From Torreya grandis (Eukaryota > Streptophyta > Pinopsida > Cupressales > Taxaceae): 64,000 bases of DNA. Shown here one piece after another: positions 27,040 through 37,599 of this stretch (its first letter is position 1; each line of letters starts with the position of its first letter). The DNA lies in NCBI GenBank assembly GCA_037957365.1, contig JARHVA010001427.1:248001-312000 (forward strand), given 5' to 3'. Under the pieces are notes generated by a model. The model ran no database searches and was not told the DNA's origin. It saw nothing but the letters and a program-made list of their open reading frames with translations. The position numbers were made by a program, and so were the translations under genes.

Positions 27040-28682
27040 TGCAGTCTCTTACCTTTATTGAAGGATTTTCAATATGTAATGTTTCTTATTGATGAGATGG
27101 AGGTCAATAATAAGTCTCATAAATATCTCCTTTCCTTGAATATATAGGTCTTTGAGGTCCTTCTCAACTTTCTCCAAATATTTCTTTATGCCCCTAGAAT
27201 CTCCAATTTTTTCTTTGAATGACAGGAGTAGGCTCATGATCCTTTTTTTATCACCTCCTATATTTAATTATCCTTGGTTCCTTACTTATTACAAGAATTG
27301 GGTTTTTTAATATTATAACTCCTCATTTATTATTAGGCTCAATAAGATAAATGTGGTGGGTTTCTTGATTATATTATCCAAGATGTGCAACATCTTTTCC
27401 TTCTACTCCTTGAGGTCCTTGGTAATATTTCCTAATTATTTGGATAAATTGCTTAGGGCTTAGATTTTGTCCACTAATATATCCATATCCATATTTAAAT
27501 GGGCTAGGATGATAGTCCTAAATTCAAGGACTTGATTTTTTGTTAAGGACATGATCAAGTCTTTCACTTGATAACTTACAACCTACCATGAGCCAACTTA
27601 GCATGTAGCCATATTAATTTACTTGTTCACTATACTCTACCTAATCCTAACTATTTTTAGGTAATTGAACAAATCCTTAATTGTTCCTTAAAATTGTTTT
27701 AATATATCCTCTAGTATTTCCAAGATAATAGTTTCCTTAAAATTATTGTTTTGTTACAATATTCCTTTGATCATTATTTGTAGTTGGTTTGACTGGGCCT
27801 TAGCCATATCAAAAACATTCTCTTCAAATATGGAGGCCTCACCAGGATTTTGGACCCCTACTAGAGTTAGTCCAACAAATGGTTCCACGTTTTTAAAGGT
27901 GAACTCCTCTCCTCCCACCATATCTCTTTTCTCAATCACTCTCTATAGACTGGAGATTGTTTGGTCAAATTTGACACCAACTAAAGACTATGTTATCTTT
28001 GGAGTTGGTATCTCTATCCATGTTCTACTTGACTCCTTAGGGGTAGCCATCCTATTATCTTATTATTTTTATAAATACACAATCCATGGATTAATCTCAT
28101 CATTCATAGTGATGTTGACAAAATTTTTAATGGCCCAAAGATGGTGCATGGTAGGAATCTTCTACAACTTGTCATATATAAACCATTCAAGAATGGTTGG
28201 ACCATGAATTGGGTTTTCATCATAGAAAAGGTTAACTCACTCAAAGGATGAGTCAAGGTCAACTTAGGATTATTTATTCACACTAGAACCAAAGCTATCT
28301 AAGCTTTTCTCTTTGGTGGTGTAGCAATAGGGACTAAGTCTAATGCTACTCATTTCCCCTTATCTTTCTCTATCTCTTCAGCTTGTGCTCCTTGTTCATT
28401 TGATTCACACACACTAACCAATATCAATAGGGCATCTTCCATTATTTATTCAATATCCAATGTTATAATGTCAATTTCTTCGATTTGTGATCTTGGTTCC
28501 TTAGGCTAGGCTAAGGAGGATGCTACCTAATTAGGTCTCTTCTCCTCTAGTCTTTGCTTAATTAGTCCCCCATAGTTTTGTGTTTCTATTTTTGGCTATG
28601 TTATAAGGGTTATAGAATATGGGCCTCCTAGTAAATGGTATTTTTTGGGTCTAATCTTCTATTTATCACCACTTGGCTTCTC
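27040..28682 (-). pseudogene. ORF-X, C-terminal part, copy A (unknown LTR-encoded protein)
   Basis: On the minus strand this segment keeps one dominant reading frame with scattered stops. It includes VVSYQVKDLIMSLTKNQVLE, LAHLNMDMDILV, ITKDLKE and then KYLEKVEKDLKDLYIQG before ending near 27,055. These are Lys/Glu/Leu-rich and look like coiled coils. Copy B at 44,900-46,520 keeps the same frame with SYQVKDLIKALKKNQVL and LAHLNMDMAILVEKI, but its stops fall at different places. Conservation of frame between two independently decaying copies argues that a protein was encoded. I do not recognise the family. The PDS5-type element interrupts it at 28,682. Confidence 0.6.
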
Positions 28683-28687
28683 CTCTC
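28683..28687. repeat. Target site duplication CTCTC (left)
   Basis: CTCTC directly precedes the TG of the left LTR and is repeated right after the CA of the right LTR at 32,845-32,849. The empty site in the other giant LTR carries a single CTCTC at 46,532-46,536. Confidence 0.92.
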
Positions 28688-29947
28688 TGTCATGTCCCCT
28701 TTTTCGTGGACATTGACAGACTTGATGGGTAGCCTATTATACGACCTTCGTAGGCTAATAGGATGGATAGAGGGTCATAATGGAGCTTGCCTTGACTTTG
28801 ATTCACAGAATTTCTACATTTGGTTTTCATTCAAGTTATTTCAGATGCATTGGGCCTGAGCCCCTACTTTTTAGGGATATTTGATATGCAGTGGAGCACC
28901 TTTATTTTGGTATGGTCATGTGAGGAATCACTCCCTAATTCACCTGCTTCGATCGATTTGAGGATCTGACGTATATTGAGGGAGATATTAATATTTGATT
29001 GATTTAATCAAATATTAATTATTTGGTTTCATTAATAATTAATAATTAATTATTAATTATTTGGTCTAATTTTAAATTAGAAACCCTAATGCTAATTTAA
29101 GAAAACCCTAATTAGGGCAAGCATATCTTTTAAGGGTATAAGGGTTTCACATGGAGGCCATTATTGATTAGCCATTGATTATTGATTATTGATTTTGAAG
29201 AATTTCTTCTGTGAAGACTGAGCCTAGGGTTCTAGGATTCCATTTGCATTGAAGAACGTTCCCTCTTCAGTGTGTGCAATTAAGAGGCTGTGGAATATCA
29301 GCTGATCTATTGCCAAATTGAGAGATAGCTTCATCCAAAAGTTATCACAGAATTTACAGGGTTGAGAGATAACTTCACACAAAAGTTATTACAGATATTC
29401 CAGGTATTTATTTCTTTATGTTTTGATTCAATAAATTATACAGCTAGAGATCTTCTGTGCTAGAAGCATATATTTTCAGATCAGGGGTTGAAACCAGGGA
29501 AGTTGTGCTTAATTGGCAGCCGTACGGAGTCCGTACAGGTCCATACAGATCCACACAGACACCGACATTAGCTGACAGAGAGCTTCTAGATACCGACATC
29601 AGTCGACTGGAGACCGACGTCGGCAGATAAGGACCTGCAGTGACCGACGTCGGCAGTATATCGATCGACGCCGGCGACTGTGTGTTCGACACAGCAGGCC
29701 GAGACCTTCCAAAATTCAATTTGCACTTCCAAATTTGCAAAGCCAAGGTTTTCAAGACTGTATTTCATATTTATATGCATAATATAGGACTGCAATTGTA
29801 ATAGTTTAGAGGGACAAGTGATAAGATCTGTGATTTACTATTGAAAAACTATGTTATTGTTATCATTCTGAATTTATTCAACAGAAATTATATCTTGGTT
29901 CAGAGTTTTTTGTGTTGCTATATTTCCTATTTGAAGGGGATATTACA
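28688..29947 (+). repeat. Left LTR of the PDS5-type element
   Basis: It starts TGTCATGTCCCC and ends GGGATATTACA. The middle (about 29,520-29,690) is unusually G+C- and CpG-rich for the window and contains repeated palindromic CCGACGTCGG-like words. A minus-strand frame across that part is not a gene; it exists because the CpG-rich stretch has few stops. Confidence 0.93.
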
Positions 29948-30110
29948 GTGGTATCAGAGCTTTTGTCTTTGGTATCAGAGTTTTGTGTCTTTCATATATC
30001 CCTATTAGAAGGGGATATTACTATGGTATCAGAGCTTTTGTCTTTGGTATCAGAGTTTTGTGTCTTTCATATATCCCTATTAGAAGGGGATATTACAGTG
30101 GTATCAGAGC
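29941..30110 (+). repeat. 75-bp tandem repeat duplicating LTR end plus primer site
   Basis: TGGTATCAGAG occurs at 29,949, 29,970, 30,024, 30,045 and 30,099, in a pattern with an exact 75-bp period. Each unit also carries an AAGGGGATATTAC word that matches the last bases of the LTR. Two full units and a partial third are present. The frame at 29,912-30,193 is a by-product of the repeat. Confidence 0.9.
29949..29960 (+). promoter_or_regulatory. Primer-binding site TGGTATCAGAGC (initiator-Met tRNA)
   Basis: An exact 12-base match to the primer site common in plant LTR retrotransposons, complementary to the 3' end of initiator methionine tRNA, lies two bases from the LTR end. Confidence 0.93.
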
Positions 30111-30183
30111 CAAATTCCTGCCATCCTATTGGGCACATCAGAGCTAATGTCTTTCCATCCTATTGGGTAGCTTGGGTATCAGT

Positions 30184-31293
30184 ATGGCTTTAACAGGTGT
30201 CAAAGATTTAGAAGAAAGAATGCACAATGCGAAGAAGAAGCTAGATAATCCATTCCAGTAAGCAGATGACATTCTAAAAACTTTGGAGGAGTTAGAAACT
30301 TATTTGAGCAAGGTGGAGCAATTAAATACTTATGATATGCAAAGAGATTTATCTCTAGCATTTAATTCATTGGCCAAGCCCCGATTATTGAGACATCATG
30401 ATGAGGTGGTAAGACTTGCAGCCCTTTCTTGCATTATTGAAATCATGAGGATCATAGCTGACTTTGATTTTTATGATGATCAGATTATGAGAGAGGTACT
30501 TTATGCCATGGTAAAAATCTTTGAAAAGTTGGATAACATTAGAGACCCTCATTTCTCAAGGAGGGAAAGATTACTTGAAACATTTGCAAGGTATGGGTTT
30601 GAAAACATTATGATGTTAGTAGGTTGTATTGGTGAAATTCGCATGATGTTTAAAATATTTTGGAATATTTTAGATGAGTTTCATTCTAGCAATATATTGG
30701 CATTAATGCACTCTATTATGTTCACAATCTTGTTTGAGGAGGAGGATAAATTTTCTAAACTTTTGGCAGAAGATTTATGGTATGTCTGGACAAAAGGGAG
30801 AAATGTCTCACCTAGAGCTTGTATGTGGGTAAAGAATTTAATTAATAGGCCCAAGGATCGTAGTGCTTTCCCTATGACATGCAGCCACTTGCATGATGAG
30901 TTTGATAGTCATGCTGATCTAGTACAGGGAGATATTAACACATCTTCAGGTAATGATTTATCTGCATTATCTTCACAGGCAGGAGTAGTTGAGGATGTTA
31001 TGGATGAGCTTTGTCTTAAGGTGAGTCTAACTCAGGAGTTAGACAGTGAGGATGAGTCTGATGCTTGCATTCAGAGTGTGGAGGTGTACTCAGATGTTAG
31101 TACACTGAGTGTTGGTGATGAGTATGTTTCTATAGCTGCATATGAGGAGCATGTGGTTGAGGCTCACACACATATTCAGGACTTGGGAGTACCTAATTCT
31201 GAGGAGTTTGGGATACCAGTGGAGTCGAGTCTCCAGATTGATTCTTCTCACACATTTGACAGTATGGTACAGTTGGTTGTGCCACCATTATAG
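30184..31293 (+). CDS. PDS5-like N-terminal fragment captured by an LTR retrotransposon
   Basis: PDS5 is a HEAT-repeat protein that binds cohesin and controls sister-chromatid cohesion. The frame from ATG 30,184 has one in-frame TAA (30,259-30,261) and is then open from 30,262 to TAG at 31,291. An internal ATG at 30,283 gives 336 residues. The match runs from GVKDLEERMH and YLSKVEQ through LLRHHDEVVRLAALSCI, IEIMRI, YDDQIMREV and FEKLD to LFEEED and NVSPRA. This parallels the plant PDS5 pattern LLRH.D.DV...VA.CISEI.RI.AP.APY.DDQM and FE.L. The last ~130 residues are acidic and Ser-rich with no recognised domain. Full PDS5 is far longer, over 1,000 residues. No introns are visible, so it derives from a processed transcript. 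Whether it is translated is unknown. Confidence 0.8.
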
Positions 31294-31573
31294 AGGGATC
31301 AGTTATGGGATGGATTGACACCATCTTTTGTAGATGGAATTTGCAGTTGCCAATTACACAGCCTACAGTATCGACACATCTAGGGCAGTTGTGATTTCAG
31401 AGATTGGTTGAGTTGTGTTTGCCAATTTGATTATGGGTTCCTCTTTGTTTTACTTTTGATGATATTACAGGTACTCACATTGATTCACAGCAGTGCAGAG
31501 CATAACTACATTTGGGATCTAGGTGGATCGAGTAGTTCATTGTTCTGAGATTGCTTGGGGACAAGCAATTTCT
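31294..31573 (+). other. Non-coding tail of the PDS5-type element
   Basis: This stretch runs from the stop codon to the polypurine tract. I see no reading frame or known domain in it. It may be the 3' part of the captured transcript or original element sequence. Confidence 0.6.
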
Positions 31574-31584
31574 GGAGGGGCGGA
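31574..31584 (+). promoter_or_regulatory. Polypurine tract
   Basis: GGAGGGGCGGA ends one base before the TG of the right LTR. This is the normal position of the plus-strand DNA primer in reverse transcription. Confidence 0.85.
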
Positions 31585-31585
31585 T

Positions 31586-32844
31586 TGTCATGTCCCCTTT
31601 TTCGTGGACATTGACAGACTTGATGGGTAGCTATTATACGACCTTCGTAGGCTAATAGGATGGATAGAGAGTCATAATAGAGCTTGGCTTGACTTTGATT
31701 CACAGAATTTCTACATTTGGTTTTCATTCAGGTTATTTCAGATGCATTGGGCCTGAGCCCCTACTTTTTAGGGATATTTGATATGCAGTGGAGCACCTTT
31801 ATTTTGGTATGGTCATGTGCGGAATCACTCCCTAATTCACTTACTTCGATCAGTTTGAGGATCCGACGTATATTGAGGGAGATATTAATATTTGATTGAT
31901 TTAATCAAATATTAATTATTTGGTTTCATTAATAATTAATTATTAATTATTAATTATTTGGTCTAATTTTAAATTAGAAACCCTAATGCTAATTTAAGAA
32001 AACCCTAATTAGGGCAAGCATATCTTTTGAGGGTATAAGGGTTTCACATGGAGGCCATTATTGATTAGCCATTGATTATTGATTATTGATTTTGAAGAAT
32101 TTCTTCTGTGAAGACTGAGCCTAGGGTTCCAGGATTCCATTTGCATTGAAGAACATTCCCTCTTCAGTGTGTGCAATTAAGAGGCTATGGAATATTAGCT
32201 AATCTATTACCAAATTGAGAGATAGCTTCATCCAAAAGTTATCACAGAATTTACAGGGTTGAGAGATAACTTCACACAGAAGTTATTATAGATATTCCAG
32301 GTATTTATTTCTTTATGTTTTGATTCAATAAATTATACAGCTAGAGATCTTCTATGCTAGAAGCATATATTTTCAGATCAGGGGTTGAAACCAGGGAAGT
32401 TGTGCTTAATTGACAGCCATACGGAGTTCGTACAGGTCCGTACAGATCCACACAGACACTGACATCAGCTGACAGAGAGCTTCCAGATACTGACATCGGC
32501 CGACTGGAGACTGACGTCGGCAGATAAGGACCTGCAGTGACCGATGTCGGCAGTATATCGACTGACGTCGGTGACTGTGTGTTCGACACAGCAGGCTGAG
32601 ACCTTTTAGAATTCAATTTGCACTTCTAGATTTGCAAAGCCAGGGTTTTCAAGACTGTATTTCATATTTATATGCATAATAGAGGACTGCAATTGTAATA
32701 GTTTAGAGGGACAAGTGATAAGATCTGTGATTTACTATTGAAAAACTATGTTATTGTTATCATTCTGAATTTATTCAACATAAATTATATCTTGGTTCAG
32801 AGTTTTTTGTGTTGCTATATTTCCTGTTTGAAGGGGATATTACA
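31586..32844 (+). repeat. Right LTR of the PDS5-type element
   Basis: It starts TGTCATGTCCCC and ends GATATTACA, followed by CTCTC. Compared with the left LTR it shows about 45-50 differences, many of them CpG to TpG or CpA in the segment 32,415-32,600. Confidence 0.93.
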
Positions 32845-32849
32845 CTCTC
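32845..32849. repeat. Target site duplication CTCTC (right)
   Basis: Matches 28,683-28,687. Beyond it the sequence TTAGCAATCTAGCC continues the giant LTR and aligns with TTAACAATCTATCC at 46,537. Confidence 0.92.
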
Positions 32850-34380
32850 TTAGCAATCTAGCCTTTGGTTTGATATTGAATTTCTTCAATCTCCTCAAGA
32901 CATTATGTAATGAAGAGGCCTTAGTTTACATGGGATCATAAGGTCTAGGTTGATTCTCATAATTTATATTGATTACCTTTGACTTTAAATGTTTCTCAAC
33001 CCTTTCATAGGGGTCCCAATGTCTTAGCTCATCAAGTTACAAATTGAAAGAGGTTCTCTATCTAGAAACAACCTTTATATTATCCCATTATTAAAGCATA
33101 GTCCTTTTAATGGTTATGAGTAGGATATGAATCAATCCCTTCCTCTTGGTTTTACATAATCCATCTACCCCATTGTATATCTAATATGCCACTTCCTACT
33201 TTGATAACTTGATTGACACATGAATTGGTACCCTAAGGGGTTGGTTCAGGGCTCCTTTAATCCTAATGATTATGTAATTAGGATAGAGCCATATATGTCC
33301 CATGGCTTTAATAGTCTTATTAATTAGGGGGTTGGCCCTAATCATTAAGATCCCTATGATGTCCTTAACTAAGGATGGATAGACACAATCACAAATGAAG
33401 TAAATATGGTCCTTGTATTTGAAAATATGTAACTTTGATTAGTAATAAGAGCCTATTTGTGTTCCCTCAGGTGACCATTATCTAAGGTTAAGATTAGCAA
33501 GTATGGCATCATATAAAATTGACCCTTATTACTCTTCTTGATTGTAGTGAACTATATACTCAAACAAGTGCTAATAATCTCACCTAGGGGAGGGATGAGT
33601 TATTTCTTGACCATAAAATAGATAAAGCAAACCCAAAGTTTGTCTACATAGGTGGTGGAGGAGTTCCCACATAATCTATTCATCAATGTCATGATCATCC
33701 TAATCCCAATTCTAAATTAGCTAATGGGGATGCTTTTATTGAGGTTAGAAAACACTTGATTCCTAGAATATAACCATGGGGTAATGATGGTCTTAAGGTC
33801 ATTCTTCTTGGCCCACTCATTGATGATAGGTATGTCTATCTAGGTTTTGGGAAACTTATAATAATTTTCAAAGGTAATGGGATAAACATAGGAAACTTTT
33901 CTAAAGCTACATTCATGAACTATCATACCTTGATCAATTTTTAAATCCTTGAAAATAAGGGAGAGAACATCGATGTAATGTAGTACATTTGGTTTTGCTG
34001 AAATGAAATGAAGACTCATCATTTGGATGTCTATTATATCATAGTATCTCCTTCTGATAGATGTGTTCTTCTCATCCTCTCTAGAAATGATTGTTTGATC
34101 TTAAATTATCTAAAATAGCTTAGACTAGTTGCTATCCCCCATGTTTAAATCCATGTCATCAAACTATGTGTCTTTGAAGATTTTCCCCTCTACGTCTGAA
34201 GTGAGATATAGATCCACATCTTCACTATGTTGTTTTTAGGTTACCATGACTATGAGTTTGTTTAAATTGCTTACTAGTGGTCTATAGTTTGATTCTATAT
34301 CAAATTGCTCTTGCTCAAATGATAATTTGACTCTCTCAGGCTCGACTATGATCAATTTGAGACTGAATTAGAGATTTTGT
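32850..34380 (-). pseudogene. ORF-X, N-terminal part, copy A
   Basis: On the minus strand from about 34,378 the frame reads LIIVEPERVKLSFEQEQFD, NYRPLVSNLNKLIVMV and EDVDLYLTSDVEGKIF. It continues through SREDEKNTSIRRRYYDI, the open stretch at 33,840-34,022, NEWAKKNDLKTIITPWLY and NQVFSNLNKSI to EIISTCLS. Copy B at 46,540-48,075 gives the same order: SREDKNNTSIRRRYYDI, TPWLYFRNQVFSNLNKSI and LSEIISTCLSKQF. The protein is basic and hydrophilic with no signal peptide or membrane segment visible, and I recognise no catalytic motif. It is not gag, protease, RT, RNase H or integrase, all of which are found elsewhere in the element. Confidence 0.6.
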
Positions 34381-36434
34381 GTGCATTAGGGATCTTTTAT
34401 AGGTCTTTTTTGAGCTTTAATGGAAATAATTATTTGTACTTAAGTGATTTTTATGTATTATATTTCCTTCAGATCCTTGTATTTATAACCTTGCCTATTT
34501 TGAGTCCAAAAAATCTTTAGTTTTGTCACTTTTTTTCTATTTGGCCTCTCCATGGTGTTTTTGTGGTGCTTTGTCCATTAGTGTTTTAAAAACTAATTTT
34601 TAATTTTTAAAATATTTCTTCCATCTCATACTGTCAGATCATTTTTCATGGATCAATGTGATCCATTAATCTCGATCATAAGAGTTGAACACCATTGGTT
34701 ATTATTCATACTATCTCTAAGGTTAGGTCACTTGGCAATCCTATGGGCCTCCTATGCTTCATTGAAAAGTATACATTGATCTTGCATCACTGGATCATGT
34801 AGGTGTGAATCAATGTGGATTATTGATCTTTAAAAGGTACTTGATCTTTAATGTGTACTAGGCACTAAAGTTGTACCACTTGGAAGTCTCATGGACATTA
34901 TGATCTTCACACCTTGTTAGTCATACTATTTAACATGCTTTCATCATGTGGCAATCTTGTATTAACTTGGAAGTCTAGTGAATAGTCTTAACTTGATACT
35001 CTCTAGTAATCTAGATTTTTAAAATTAAATACATACCATATATTTTTGGCAAGATACTCAATGTTTAGACTGGGGTTCCTGGCTTGACTTTTCAACTTTG
35101 ATCTCTTTATTGGATTAACTTCATCCATTTAAATGTGATTCATTGATCATGATATGGGTAGTCAAATTTGATTGGTTTATGTATAAAAAAGAGATTGAGT
35201 AAGCCTACGAATATAAATTTTAGACCAAAGTCTTAGACTAATGTTTTTATTAGTATGAATAAATATGAATAAATTTTATTCTAAGGTCTTTAATCTAAGT
35301 TATAAATATGATAAAATACTCTGTGTTAGGTAAGCATAAATCCTAAGCTTGAAACATGACAAAGGACCCTTATAATAATAAAATTCACACCATAAGATTT
35401 TAGCCTAACATTTTATTTTATTAACAAATACAATTGAAACCTCAGGGTAAAGTCTTAAGCTAGGTATATATAATAAAAATGGGCCCTTTTAATCTTAATA
35501 TTGATCTCACATCATTAGATTTTGGCCATCTGAGTGAACATGGATTGTTGATCTCAATCAGTGGGGTTGAGCAAGATTGATTCCATAGATAAAAATCTTA
35601 GACTTATCAATCCCATCTTGCACCATTTGATTCTGCTCACATGGGCTGTTGATCTGGCAAAGATGTACAATGTTTAAGTTAGGACTCAGAGGTATATAGA
35701 ACTTAGGATAAAATATTAAGACTAAGTTCTTGTTTATTTTAATAAACATGAATGAGATTTTAGGACTAAGATTTTAGTCTAGGTTATAACAAAAAAACCA
35801 TGCATTATTAGACCAAGCATAGGAAAATAATAAAAGGACCCTATAATAATAAATTTAGGCCATGCTAAGGTACAAGGGAACAAAGGGCTTGAGACATAAA
35901 GGGGACCAATCATATAATTTTTAGACTAAGGTTTGGTCATGTTGAAAAACATGACTAAGCCTTAATATAAAAATTAAACTAAGTCTATGGTAATTTTAAA
36001 GTGTTCCCACATAATTTGTTCCTTCCAATTTTGAATTTTGTCCAAAAGAACCTGTGCTTGGGTTCCTTGAATGAGGGTTTCAAGAAGATTTAAACATGGA
36101 TTTAATTTTGAATTTCTACATACAAAAGGCTAATAAAATCCCAAATTGGTATTTAGACTATAAAATCTAGGCATAGTTCATTCAAGGAGGGTTCCATCAA
36201 ACCTAAAACTTGAAAAATGAAGAACAAATGTTAGTAAACTTAGACAAGGTCAAACTAGTGCCATAAACAAATAGTCCAACCAAGTCAAGGTATGTATTAT
36301 CTTCAAATACACATAATGTAAAAACATGTTAATGACACTCCAATCAAGTGAGTTTTTCATTTTAAAGTACAAATCTATACAATTTATCACAAAGGTCCCC
36401 ATTTTTTAGAAATGGGGGTATGTTGACCTCAACA

Positions 36435-37590
36435 AATGGTGAATTCTTAAGGAAACATAGAAATGTGTTACAATTCATAGACTTTGGTTTAAATGAATAA
36501 CTAGATTATGTATTTCACTTGATCAATGCCATTATCAAGATTAGTTCATGGTTAAAACAAGTCTTGTACTTATAGAATTAGGATTAAACATCAAAACCTA
36601 GCCATACTATGTGTGTGTTTTGATTCCATTTACTATTTTCCATGGGATTTAGGGATTAACTTATATATTTCATGACTTTAACTATTAACCTTGAATTATA
36701 ACATGTTTGGGTATCCATTAAGAACTATGCTTTAGCTTAAGGAAGGTTTAGACATTGATCTACTACCAATCAGGCATCCATTGCCCTAATAGAGATACAT
36801 TTGGATCCACTCAAGGTCTTATTTCACTACCAATCAAGCATCTATAGCCTTGATGGAGATTACCAGAATCACCTTTGCTTGGAAATCTTTTGATTTTACA
36901 ATAAGATCTTATTTTTTTTTATTTTTTAGATCGTTTGGATTTCTAATAAAGGTTGGGAACCAAGCTAGCTAGGTTTATGGATTTGGTCAAATGTTTGATC
37001 TTTATAAAATCACCTATGGTTGTAACCTTATCCTAGGTAATGATGTTTTTTAAGTGCAAGCTTGACTATGTCTTAATAATTCAAGCTTTCTTCCTATATG
37101 TGAAATCCTTCTTAAGACCAAACTTAGATCAAAATAAGGTTTAAAACCATATTAAACAACCAACCTATCCATTAATCCTTACATATTTCTCTAAACTATA
37201 ACATTAAGCTCATATTTCAAACCCATGCTCAACATAAGTTTAAGATTTATACCTACCTTTTTGAACTATGGGGTTCCTAAGTAATTATGTGAACTTTGAG
37301 CTGAGATCTATCCAAAAGGACTTATTATAAGCAAGGAATAGATTAGAGAAAGTAGAAAGTAGAAACATAAATATAAATCAAAAATCAAAAATCAAAGGAA
37401 AAGTAAAAAAATATATGCAAAATTATGTACAAAAAAGGAACATGAAGGAAAAAATAGAAGGGAACTAATCTATACTACCTACACTAACTTTAACTATCCT
37501 TATAGTCATTCCATGAAGACCCTAGGTGGGACCATAGAGAAGTAGTGCTTGAGGTATTACCCATTGGTGGGTAGTGTGAACTCTGCTCCT
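36435..37590. other. 3' non-coding part of inner element
   Basis: This lies between the end of integrase and the 3' LTR on the minus strand. No domain is recognised. A short AAATCAAAAATCAAAAATCAA repeat occurs near 37,375-37,400. No purine tract is visible on the minus strand immediately before 36,434. Confidence 0.5.
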
Positions 37591-37599
37591 TGTAAGTCT

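Larger units (their letters stand above)
28688..32844 (+). mobile_element. Non-autonomous LTR retrotransposon carrying a PDS5-like frame
   Basis: A complete element of 4,157 bp: TG...CA LTRs of 1,260 and 1,259 bp, a 5-bp target duplication, an initiator-Met primer site two bases inside the left LTR and a purine tract just before the right LTR. The interior is only about 1.64 kb and contains no gag, protease, RT or integrase, so it must have used proteins of another element. Its sole frame resembles the host cohesin regulator PDS5. The LTRs differ at about 45-50 positions by eye, roughly 4 percent and mostly transitions. It is much younger than the giant LTR it sits in. Confidence 0.92.
26016..36434 (-). 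repeat. Giant 3' LTR (copy A), interrupted by the PDS5-type element
   Basis: It matches 43,817-50,140 nearly end to end once 28,688-32,844 and one CTCTC are removed. On the minus strand its first 2 kb (36,434 to about 34,380) are non-coding. The next 3.2 kb hold the decayed ORF-X, and the last kilobase (27,040 to 26,016) is non-coding. The copies differ by many scattered substitutions and small indels, so the element is old. Confidence 0.8.

Noticed and set aside
27746..28207. 153-codon plus-strand frame, and the related 87-codon frame at 45,695-45,958
   Set aside because: Both are antisense to ORF-X, which shows better conserved amino-acid blocks between the two LTRs. They also lack any family motif. 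The shared openness comes from shared sequence.
29444..29795. Minus-strand frames of 103 and 69 codons in the left LTR, and the 91-codon counterpart at 32,341-32,616
   Set aside because: They run antisense through the CpG-rich part of the LTRs, which has few stop codons by composition. The peptides are low-complexity Ser/Thr/Val repeats produced by the palindromic words, with no recognised domain.
29912..30193. 93-codon frame with repeated VSELLSLVSEFCVFHISLLE-type blocks
   Set aside because: It is a translation of the 75-bp primer-site repeat and LTR end, upstream of the real frame.
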